In this document: positions 1-5,175 of the stretch, piece after piece
How positions within the stretch are numbered: position 1 is the first letter of the stretch
How the letters are laid out: each line of letters opens with the position of its first letter
Source of the DNA: Methanobacteriota archaeon
Lineage (GTDB): Archaea > Methanobacteriota > Methanobacteria > Methanobacteriales > Methanobacteriaceae
Assembly: GCA_023434825.1 (NCBI GenBank)
Contig: JAEYSH010000203.1
Span: 1-5,792, forward strand
Reading direction: 5' to 3'
Length of the DNA stretch: 5,792 bases
The notes under the pieces: generated by a model
Databases searched by the model: none
What the model saw: the letters and a program-made list of their open reading frames with translations, nothing else
Told to the model about the DNA's origin: nothing
Program-made: the position numbers and the translations under genes

Positions 1-327
1 ATTAATACAAGGCCCAGCGGTACAAGATATTTAACTGCAGCATCCACGAACATCAGTCCACTTCATGAACTTGTTGATATGGCACAGGGTAAATGGAATT
101 ATAATGAAGTAGAAAAAAGAATTGAAAAATACTGCGCAATTGAGGTACCTGTAGGGAATTATAAAACAGAAAAAAATAATTTTAATTATAGGATGTTTGC
201 TGGAAACGATTCCTATGTAATTCATGGCCCTGAAAATTTCCAGCGTATAACAATTCGCGCTCAAACACTTGAAAAAGCATTTAATACAGCAAAAAAATTG
301 AACATTGATTATAAAAAGTTTCAATAA
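1..327 (+). CDS. ATP-grasp (CarB-like) protein, C-terminal fragment, 5' end outside window
   Basis: The frame is open from base 1 to a TAA at 325-327, giving 108 residues with no start, so the gene begins upstream of the window. The first residues read INTRPSGTRYLTAAS, which matches the closing ATP-grasp signature (E-I/V-N-x-R-x-S-G-T) in which Asn and Glu bind Mg-ATP in CarB-like and related ligases. The remaining ~75 residues are a polar C-terminal tail with no motif I recognise. An internal ATG at 79 would give only 82 residues and cut off the signature, so it is not the true start. ATP-grasp enzymes join a carboxylate to an amine through an acyl phosphate. A CarB-like ATP-grasp gene is known as part of the pseudomurein gene neighbourhood in Methanobacteriales, and the next two genes fit that. 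Its exact substrate cannot be read from this fragment. It could also be an ordinary carbamoyl-phosphate synthase-related protein, but the neighbours make a wall role more likely. Confidence 0.75.
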   Translation: MNTRPSGTRYLTAASTNISPLHELVDMAQGKWNYNEVEKRIEKYCAIEVPVGNYKTEKNNFNYRMFAGNDSYVIHGPENFQRITIRAQTLEKAFNTAKKLNIDYKKFQ

Positions 328-331
328 CTCT

Positions 332-380
332 AAAATTTACAAAAATATTAATAATTCATAAAATACAAAATTTAAAATAA
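332..380 (+). promoter_or_regulatory. possible promoter region for the MraY-like gene
   Basis: The 77 bases between the ATP-grasp gene and the TTG start at 405 are almost all A and T. A TATA-like stretch AAATATTAATAAT at about 337-349 is placed so that a transcript start ~25 bases downstream would still leave room for the ribosome binding site at 396-401. A second AT-rich block near 370-378 would put the start too close to that site. In DNA this AT-rich such matches occur by chance, and the gene may simply be read through from the ATP-grasp gene. Confidence 0.25.
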
Positions 381-395
381 TAAAATTTGAAATTA

Positions 396-401
396 GGTGG
401 T
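396..401 (+). promoter_or_regulatory. ribosome binding site GGTGGT that selects a TTG start
   Basis: GGTGGT is complementary in most positions to the archaeal 16S 3' end (consensus GGTGAT, as seen intact before the gene at 2992). It ends 3 bases before TTG at 405-407. The alternative in-frame TTG at 387 is preceded only by A and T and has this site inside its own coding sequence. The site therefore favours 405. Confidence 0.65.
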
Positions 402-404
402 AAG

Positions 405-1484
405 TTGAATATTTCCGAGACAGACATTTTCATATTTCTTTTAGCATTTTTATCAACAGTATTTTTCACTGTATTTGTAAGAAAAGTATTGATAGACGCT
501 AATGTAACTGATAAGCCAATAGTAACAGAACATAGTCATAAAACTGGAACTCCAACAATGGGAGGGCTTGCAATCCTTCTTGGAATTCTTCTTACTGCAT
601 GTGTATATTATAAAAACACTAATTTAATTATTACTACAATTTTAATGTTGACTGCAGCTATAATTGGTCTTATGGATGATTTAATTGGTCTTAGAACTAA
701 AGAAATCCAGAAAAAAATAAAAAATATATCTTCTTCAACAATAGAAATGGGTAGGTTAATGCTTAAACCTGGTGAAGAAGCACGTGTTGCAACACCTAAA
801 GCTAAAGAAGATTTTAAAAAGCATTTAGAACAAAAAAATGTAGAAGTAGTGGGTGAAGCCCCAATAAAGAGTGAATCTAAGGAAAGCGAGAAGATATTTG
901 CTCAATTTTTGATTTCTCTCTTTTTAATAGGATCAGGAGCTGTTAGTTCATCTGTTCTTGGATTTGATCTTGGTATTTTTGTAATTCCAGTTATAATATT
1001 TGGTATAATCGGCTCAATAAATGCTGTAAATCTCATCGACGGTATGGATGGTCTGGCTGCAGGAATATTGGGAATTGCATCAACTGCATGCGCAATATTT
1101 TCTATTTTAGCTGGAAATACTGACGGGTCAATTCCATTCATTGCGTTGGCTGGTGTTTCGTTCGGTTTCCTTGTATTAAATAGATATCCAGCATCAATAT
1201 TTATGGGAGATACTGGATCATTTGCATTGGGTGCAGGTTACATAACTGCGGCATTTTTAGGGAATATAATTTATTTTGCATTAATTGCACTTGCTATACC
1301 AATTCTTTCAGTAGTCGTAAGCCTTTTACACCGTGCAAATATTATTAAATTACCAGTAGAACCATTACATCATACTTTGCATTATAAGGGACTTTCTGAA
1401 AAGAAAATCGTGCTTTTATACTGGCTGATAACAATAATAATTTGTTTAATAGCTCTTTATTTTTACAAATACTTAATAATTTAA
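405..1484 (+). CDS. MraY-like polyprenyl-phosphate phospho-glycan(peptide) transferase, pseudomurein pathway
   Basis: This is an integral membrane enzyme of the MraY/WecA (polyprenyl-phosphate N-acetylhexosamine-1-phosphate transferase) family, 359 residues from the TTG at 405, close to the usual MraY length. It should transfer a UDP-linked phospho-sugar-peptide to a polyprenyl phosphate on the cytoplasmic face of the membrane, the first lipid-linked step of wall synthesis. About ten hydrophobic segments can be counted. Diagnostic motifs in order are GTPTMGG at 48-54, the Asp-Asp pair 91-92, N206-x-x-N209-x-x-D212-G-x-D215-G-L, MGDTGS at 267-272, and PLHHTLHYKG at 320-329 in the place of the bacterial HHHFE loop. 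GTPTMGG and the HH loop place it nearer MraY than WecA. Two oddities are an insertion of roughly 50-60 charged residues (about 105-162) after the Asp-Asp helix, and replacement of the third His and the Glu of the HHHFE motif by Thr and His. It lies 12 bases ahead of a Mur ligase, so the two are probably co-transcribed. A role in pseudomurein synthesis is inferred from family and context. Confidence 0.88.
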   Translation: MNISETDIFIFLLAFLSTVFFTVFVRKVLIDANVTDKPIVTEHSHKTGTPTMGGLAILLGILLTACVYYKNTNLIITTILMLTAAIIGLMDDLIGLRTKEIQKKIKNISSSTIEMGRLMLKPGEEARVATPKAKEDFKKHLEQKNVEVVGEAPIKSESKESEKIFAQFLISLFLIGSGAVSSSVLGFDLGIFVIPVIIFGIIGSINAVNLIDGMDGLAAGILGIASTACAIFSILAGNTDGSIPFIALAGVSFGFLVLNRYPASIFMGDTGSFALGAGYITAAFLGNIIYFALIALAIPILSVVVSLLHRANIIKLPVEPLHHTLHYKGLSEKKIVLLYWLITIIICLIALYFYKYLII

Positions 1485-1496
1485 ATTAGTGAGAAA

Positions 1497-2912
1497 ATGA
1501 ATGAACTTAAAGCTTCAGAAATTGCTATAAATATAGAAGGAGAACTTTTTGGGCCAGATAAAGTAATGAAAGGTATTTTTAACATTTTAAAAGATGCAAA
1601 AGCTGGCGATGCTGTAATAAGACACTGGATAAATGAAACAGGTGTAGAGATAGCTGCAAAAAAAGATGTTTCATGCTTAATAACTCAAAATCCTAAAGGC
1701 AATGCAGTTGAAACAGCAGAAAAATTAGGTTTACCTTTAATAGTCACTGAAAAAATAGAACTGGCCAATGCATTTGCCATAAATTGGGCTATTAATAAAT
1801 TTGCGAAAGATTCATTGCGTGTTGTTGTAACAGGGACTAATGGAAAATCGACTACTGCGCATATGATTTATAGCATTTTAAATGAAGCGGGATATAGTAC
1901 TTATACTAATACTGATTCTAAATCTGAATTTAATACGCTTATAGATCCAATGGTTGCAAAAGGAATCGTTGAATTTAATGGAAAAATAGATGCAGTGGTT
2001 ATTGAAGTTTCTGAGGTTCAAGGGTGGCTCAATGATATTATGAAGGATCATGCTTTCATAATGACTTCTGCAATTGATCCTGATGTTGTTGTTATAACAA
2101 ATGTAGCATTAGATCACATAGGTCTTGTAAATTCCATAGAAGAAACATATGATGAAACTTCGGGTGCTGTAAATGCATTAAGAAACGAAAATGGCCATTT
2201 AATTTTAAATAATAATGATCCACTTGTATTGAAAATGCGAAGTTTAACTTCAAGTGAAAATGAAGTCCTGTTTTTCGGAAAAGATGGAGATATAGAGTTA
2301 TTTGAAGATGGAATTGCATATAATGGAAATATTTTAATAAAAAAAGATGATCTTCCTTTTAAAAGCAATCACTTTATTCAAAATATTATGGCAGCAGTAG
2401 GTGCTGCTTTAAGTCTAAAAATTAGTCCAGAAATAATAAAAAAAGCTGTTAAATCATATAGGCCTTTAAAGAGACGTTTTACAATAATTAATAAGAATCC
2501 TCTTATCATAGATGATTTTGCCCACAATCCAGATGGAATAAAAGCTACAATAAAAAACGCAGCTTTAATGACAGAAGGAGATTTTTACGTTGTTACGGCT
2601 ATTAGAGGTTCAAGAGGCAGGATTATTAACCAGGTTAACGCAGAAGCTATTGCAGAAGGGCTTAAAAATATTTCTTATAAACTTATAATAACTTCCAGTA
2701 GCGACGTTGTGGATAATTTAAATGTCGTTGAAGACAATGAGAAAAAAGTATTTATTGATACACTACAAAGATTTGGGATAAACTATATCTTTTATGAAAG
2801 ACTATATGATGCATTGAGAAAAGTACTTGAGATATCAAGTATTCATGATACAATTTTATTAATTGGCGCTCAGGGAATGGATCCTGCTAATGAGCTTTTA
2901 AATCAAATTTAG
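1497..2912 (+). CDS. Mur-family peptide ligase, probable pseudomurein peptide ligase (MurE/CphA-like)
   Basis: The 471-residue product has the three-domain plan of Mur ligases, ATP-dependent cytoplasmic enzymes that add amino acids to a nucleotide-linked precursor through an acyl phosphate. Residues 1-100 form the N-terminal substrate domain. The central ATPase has the P-loop GTNGKSTT at 113-120, EVSE at 170-173 (the Mg-binding Glu region), TNVALDH at 201-207 with the conserved Asn and His, and NNND at 238-241. HFIQN at 292-296 and RRF at 326-328 mark the end of this domain, and DDFAHNPDG at 339-347 opens the C-terminal domain, which ends near GAQGMD (457-462). The DNPR motif that reads meso-diaminopimelate in bacterial MurE is not visible, as expected for pseudomurein, which lacks that residue. 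The Lys that is carbamylated in MurE appears to be Ser222. The start is ATG 1497 with GTGA at 1489-1492 just upstream; the overlapping ATG at 1501 is out of frame. Which amino acid it adds cannot be told from sequence. Confidence 0.87.
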   Translation: MNELKASEIAINIEGELFGPDKVMKGIFNILKDAKAGDAVIRHWINETGVEIAAKKDVSCLITQNPKGNAVETAEKLGLPLIVTEKIELANAFAINWAINKFAKDSLRVVVTGTNGKSTTAHMIYSILNEAGYSTYTNTDSKSEFNTLIDPMVAKGIVEFNGKIDAVVIEVSEVQGWLNDIMKDHAFIMTSAIDPDVVVITNVALDHIGLVNSIEETYDETSGAVNALRNENGHLILNNNDPLVLKMRSLTSSENEVLFFGKDGDIELFEDGIAYNGNILIKKDDLPFKSNHFIQNIMAAVGAALSLKISPEIIKKAVKSYRPLKRRFTIINKNPLIIDDFAHNPDGIKATIKNAALMTEGDFYVVTAIRGSRGRIINQVNAEAIAEGLKNISYKLIITSSSDVVDNLNVVEDNEKKVFIDTLQRFGINYIFYERLYDALRKVLEISSIHDTILLIGAQGMDPANELLNQI

Positions 2913-2955
2913 TTTTAAAAACATGTTTTACACATGTGCATTGAATAAAACTAAA
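2908..2955 (+). repeat. nested inverted repeat at the ligase stop codon
   Basis: A perfect 10-base inverted repeat pairs TTTAGTTTTA (2908-2917, containing the TAG stop) with TAAAACTAAA (2946-2955). Inside it, ACATGT at 2921-2926 and again at 2932-2937, separated by TTTAC, form a second 6-base stem. ACATGT is itself a palindrome, so the inner pair is both a direct and an inverted repeat. It could be a two-stem RNA structure ending or processing the wall-gene transcript, or a protein-binding operator for the next gene. There is no clear T-tract after the outer stem, so a simple terminator is not well supported. Confidence 0.5.
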
Positions 2956-2985
2956 AATTAATCATATACATACATTTTTGGTGAT
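2951..2985 (+). promoter_or_regulatory. possible promoter and strong ribosome binding site for the POTRA-like gene
   Basis: GGTGAT at 2980-2985 is a perfect archaeal ribosome binding site, 6 bases before ATG 2992. Upstream, CTAAAAATTAAT (2951-2962) is the best-placed TATA-like element: initiation about 25 bases downstream would give a short leader that just includes the ribosome site. A second AT-rich element, CATATACATA (about 2963-2972), lies too near the start for that. The ribosome site is well supported and the promoter is weak. Confidence 0.4.
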
Positions 2986-2991
2986 AAAAAA

Positions 2992-3447
2992 ATGTTCTTA
3001 AAAATAAGGAGAGATACTTTAATTATTTTAATGTTGGCCTTCATTTTGATTGTTTCAGGAAGGGCAATGGGTTATATGTCCTATGCATCATCTGCAGACA
3101 CAGATCAGGGCATACCAATTACAGGGGTAATTATAAAAGGAAATGATGTAGTACCTACTGATTCTATTCGAGCTAACATTTATCAATCTGGTTTAAGGCC
3201 AGGAAGTTATATTAAAGGAGATACATTAGTTACCGGTAAAAGAGAATTACCATTAAGTGAAGCAATAGCTAATGCAAATAAATTTGCAACGTTGACAACT
3301 ATTCCGGGTACAAGATTAACTCCAATAGTTGCAGCTGATGTTAAAGTAGATCAAGCATCAGGAAGTGTAACCGTAAATGTTATTGAAGATTGGACAAATG
3401 TACAGGTAAACACAACCGCAGCGGGCTCTTCATACACAACAGGGTAG
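2992..3447 (+). CDS. membrane-anchored exported protein with a POTRA-like domain
   Basis: The product has 151 residues. Residues 1-8 carry the positive charges (KIRR), 9-22 are a hydrophobic helix acting as signal or anchor, and the rest should lie outside the cytoplasmic membrane. Residues 42-132 follow the POTRA pattern: an opening strand with I-x-G-V-I-I-K-G-N (43-51), V..D.I at 53-59, a helix running into the turn GLRPGSYI (67-74), D77-L79, a second helix (87-100), then VAADVKVD (113-120) and SVTVNVIED (125-133) as the two closing strands with the typical V-x-V-x-E end. A short Thr/Ser-rich tail follows. POTRA domains act as protein-docking modules in BamA/Omp85 and in FtsQ/DivIB. An archaeon with a single membrane would need the second type of use. 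No enzyme motif or cysteine is present. The start is set by GGTGAT six bases ahead. The next gene begins 6 bases after the stop, so the pair is almost certainly co-translated. The POTRA call is by eye and needs a profile search. Confidence 0.65.
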   Translation: MFLKIRRDTLIILMLAFILIVSGRAMGYMSYASSADTDQGIPITGVIIKGNDVVPTDSIRANIYQSGLRPGSYIKGDTLVTGKRELPLSEAIANANKFATLTTIPGTRLTPIVAADVKVDQASGSVTVNVIEDWTNVQVNTTAAGSSYTTG

Positions 3448-3453
3448 ATATAC

Positions 3454-4731
3454 ATGAAAATTTCAGAAATACTTAAACAAAAACATGTTAAGATGATTTT
3501 ATTCCTCCTATTAACAGTTACGGTATTAATAGGGCCTGTTGCAGCTACTACTAATATGATTATCATCACAGATCCAACAGGAAAAGATCCAAATGGAGCA
3601 GCAGCAGGTAGTATGTCCTATCAACAAAACATGTTTCAATCAACTTTTTTATCTTCACCAAATAATCATTTCGCTGTTCTTTCTGGTGGTGAAGGTCAAT
3701 CTATACCTCGATTGCAAGCTATTGTTGCATCTACACAGGCTATGAAATCTGGTGCCACACCAGCACAGGCTGCATCTCTTGCAAGTAATTATCAGGGGAT
3801 CAGGATCATGATAGGAACTCCTACACAGGGTGCAGCAGTTGGAGGTTACTTTCAAGTTTATGTAGTGATTGTAGAAGATGATGGAACAATTACCGTAACA
3901 CCATATTCTGGAGGTCTTGCTACTTTACCTGCAGGGAAAAAAGGAGCTATCATTCACTTATTAAATACAGAGGGTAATCCTATGTATGGAACCGCAGACA
4001 CAGTACGTCAACAAACTGCTGTAAATATAGGTAAAATGATAAGAGACGGATATCCTGCTACATATGTACTTGGACAAGCTTTTAAGGAAGTTTCCAACGA
4101 TGCAGGTGAAAAATATGGTGGAGGAGGAGTAAACCTTGTATCAAGTATAACTACAGGAGATATGTTTACTCCAGAGAAGCTAAATACAACAGGTTTTCCA
4201 ATGAACACGCCTTATAGTAAAGTATGTCCTGCAGACGGCTGGAGCATCGGTTTCCCAGCAGCAGATAATTATCAAGTTTGTCCAAATGATGGAACTACCT
4301 TAAAAACTATTTATGCTTATGACGCTATGACAAATGCAATTACTGTTTCCGGGCAATCAGTGCAAGTCTCTGTTTATGGGACAGATGAACTTGGAATTCG
4401 TGAAACAACTCAAGAAATAGTCGCATTATCTGTAAAAAAACATGGTTACAGTAATGTTGAAATTGCAAAGAGTATAAATAAAGCAATAGATAATGGGCTT
4501 TTAGTGGGAGTGAATTATGTTGAACCTAAGGATATTAACATAAAAGAAAGTACCAGGGCTGTAGGGGTTTATTTCAAGCCTCTTGCAGATAATAGATCAG
4601 CTCCTCCGTGGAATTTACCAGTAAGCTCCAGTATTCTTGATTTAATTGGAAATATACAAACTGCTATTGGTTTAATTCTGATATTACTTGTTTTATTCAG
4701 AAGCAGTTTAATAAAATCCTTTAAAAAATAG
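3454..4731 (+). CDS. exported, membrane-anchored protein of unknown function with internal duplication and two CPxDG motifs
   Basis: I do not recognise a named family for this 425-residue protein. Residues 1-13 are basic, 14-31 form a hydrophobic signal or anchor (possible cleavage near VAA at 29-31), 32-395 look extracytoplasmic (rich in Gly, Ala, Thr and Ser), and 395-415 form a C-terminal membrane helix followed by a basic tail (KSFKK) that would remain inside. Two similar units can be aligned by eye: 177-229 (MYGT...R..T...GY...GVNLV) and 307-356 (VYGT...R..T...GY...GVNYV). Between them lie CPADG at 258-262 and CPNDG at 276-280, which contain the only two cysteines, suggesting a disulfide or a metal site. 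The start ATG follows the upstream stop by 6 bases, with a weak AGGGT just ahead, so its translation is probably coupled to the POTRA-like gene. A hairpin with T-tract overlaps its stop. Its position after the wall-precursor genes suggests an envelope role; a catalytic function is neither shown nor excluded. Confidence 0.7.
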   Translation: MKISEILKQKHVKMILFLLLTVTVLIGPVAATTNMIIITDPTGKDPNGAAAGSMSYQQNMFQSTFLSSPNNHFAVLSGGEGQSIPRLQAIVASTQAMKSGATPAQAASLASNYQGIRIMIGTPTQGAAVGGYFQVYVVIVEDDGTITVTPYSGGLATLPAGKKGAIIHLLNTEGNPMYGTADTVRQQTAVNIGKMIRDGYPATYVLGQAFKEVSNDAGEKYGGGGVNLVSSITTGDMFTPEKLNTTGFPMNTPYSKVCPADGWSIGFPAADNYQVCPNDGTTLKTIYAYDAMTNAITVSGQSVQVSVYGTDELGIRETTQEIVALSVKKHGYSNVEIAKSINKAIDNGLLVGVNYVEPKDINIKESTRAVGVYFKPLADNRSAPPWNLPVSSSILDLIGNIQTAIGLILILLVLFRSSLIKSFKK

Positions 4732-4748
4732 ATTTATTCTATTTTTTT
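4723..4748 (+). terminator. hairpin and T-tract ending the exported-protein block
   Basis: AAAAAATAGA (4723-4732) pairs perfectly with TCTATTTTTT (4738-4747) across a 5-base loop, and the right arm lies in a run of seven T. The stem includes the TAG stop at 4729-4731. A T-run with or without a stem is the usual archaeal stop signal, so this is a good terminator candidate despite its low GC content. Confidence 0.6.
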
Positions 4749-4783
4749 AAATCTTAAAATTTTAATTTAAATTTTTTAAAAAT

Positions 4784-4788
4784 GTGAT
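4784..4788 (+). promoter_or_regulatory. ribosome binding site GTGAT that mimics a GTG start
   Basis: GTGAT at 4784-4788 lies 4 bases before ATG 4793. Its GTG is in frame and could be called as the start (adding Met-Ile-Lys), but the same element precedes the genes at 2992 (GGTGAT) and mbf1 (GTGAT) as the ribosome binding site. The ATG at 4793 is therefore the better start. Confidence 0.7.
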
Positions 4789-4792
4789 AAAA

Positions 4793-5143
4793 ATGGCTTT
4801 AGTTTTAATTCGTGCAGATAATCAAGAAAAACTTTTAAACGCACTTGCAGACGTTGAAAGACACGCTAATTTAAAAATAACTGGCAAACCAAAGATAATT
4901 GATCCCAAAAAAGCGGATAAATTTGCAAAAGGAATACTTAAACAAAATTTAAGGACAAAATGTAATATTGCAGTTATTGTAAATGTTTTAGAAGATATAA
5001 CAAAGAGTATAATGCATATTAAGAAAATACATCCTCCCGCACACATAGTAGTGGTGAGTGATGAATATGGTGAATTTGGGGAAATAAATAAACTTTATGC
5101 AGTTTCTCCTCCACTAAAAGGATATTATTCTCATAAAAATTAA
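4793..5143 (+). CDS. small conserved methanogen protein, DUF356-like
   Basis: The 116-residue product begins MALVLIRADNQEKLLNALAD, which I associate with DUF356, a family of about 120 residues known from Methanobacteria and Methanococci with no assigned function. This recognition is from memory. It is a soluble alpha/beta-type protein: a first strand (ALVLIRAD), a helix (QEKLLNALADVERHA), a Lys-rich middle, a strand CNIAVIVNVL, a helix (about 68-81), and a strand AHIVVVSDEYGEF. There is no signal, membrane helix or obvious catalytic motif. The single Cys lies just before the central strand. It is separated from the exported-protein genes by a terminator-like hairpin and 61 AT-rich bases and ends at a shared terminator, so it is probably transcribed alone. 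I chose ATG 4793 over GTG 4784 because the latter is the ribosome binding site. Confidence 0.7.
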   Translation: MALVLIRADNQEKLLNALADVERHANLKITGKPKIIDPKKADKFAKGILKQNLRTKCNIAVIVNVLEDITKSIMHIKKIHPPAHIVVVSDEYGEFGEINKLYAVSPPLKGYYSHKN

Positions 5144-5148
5144 TAATG

Positions 5149-5173
5149 GTGTTGATTTAGATTTAATCAACAC
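5149..5173. terminator. bidirectional terminator between the DUF356-like gene and mbf1
   Basis: GTGTTGATT (5149-5157) pairs perfectly with AATCAACAC (5165-5173) across a 7-base loop. The plus strand continues with ATTTAATTTCTTTT, and the minus strand continues with a T-rich stretch (ATTAATTTTTA). It sits in the 32-base gap between two convergent stop codons (5143 and 5176), exactly where one hairpin can serve both transcripts. Confidence 0.75.
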
Positions 5174-5175
5174 AT

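Noticed and set aside
31..324. Minus-strand open frame opposite the ATP-grasp tail
   Set aside because: The plus strand is open from base 1 and carries the ATP-grasp end signature; the minus frame has unlikely Phe/Ile/Cys-rich composition.
902..1141. Minus-strand open frame inside the MraY-like gene
   Set aside because: It lies wholly within a gene with intact catalytic motifs and has no ribosome site or family resemblance.
2092..2368. Two overlapping minus-strand open frames inside the Mur ligase gene
   Set aside because: They are shadows of the ligase ATPase domain coding sequence.
3440..3460. A frameshift splitting one exported protein into two genes
   Set aside because: The downstream gene has its own ATG, basic N-terminus and hydrophobic signal, and the POTRA-like protein ends normally after its last strand, so two coupled genes are more likely.
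3351..4208. Minus-strand open frames across the two exported-protein genes
   Set aside because: The plus-strand genes have signals, ribosome sites or coupling and membrane anchors; the minus frames have none.
4225..4293. CPxDG pair as a standard cytoplasmic zinc ribbon
   Set aside because: Each half has one Cys where a zinc ribbon has two, and the segment lies in a protein predicted to face outside.
4754..4765. TTAAAATTTTAA palindrome upstream of the DUF356-like gene
   Set aside because: It is pure A/T in a stretch that is almost entirely A/T, so chance is a sufficient explanation.
4822..5046. Minus-strand open frame opposite the DUF356-like gene
   Set aside because: It is fully inside a plus-strand gene with a clear ribosome site and a recognised N-terminus.
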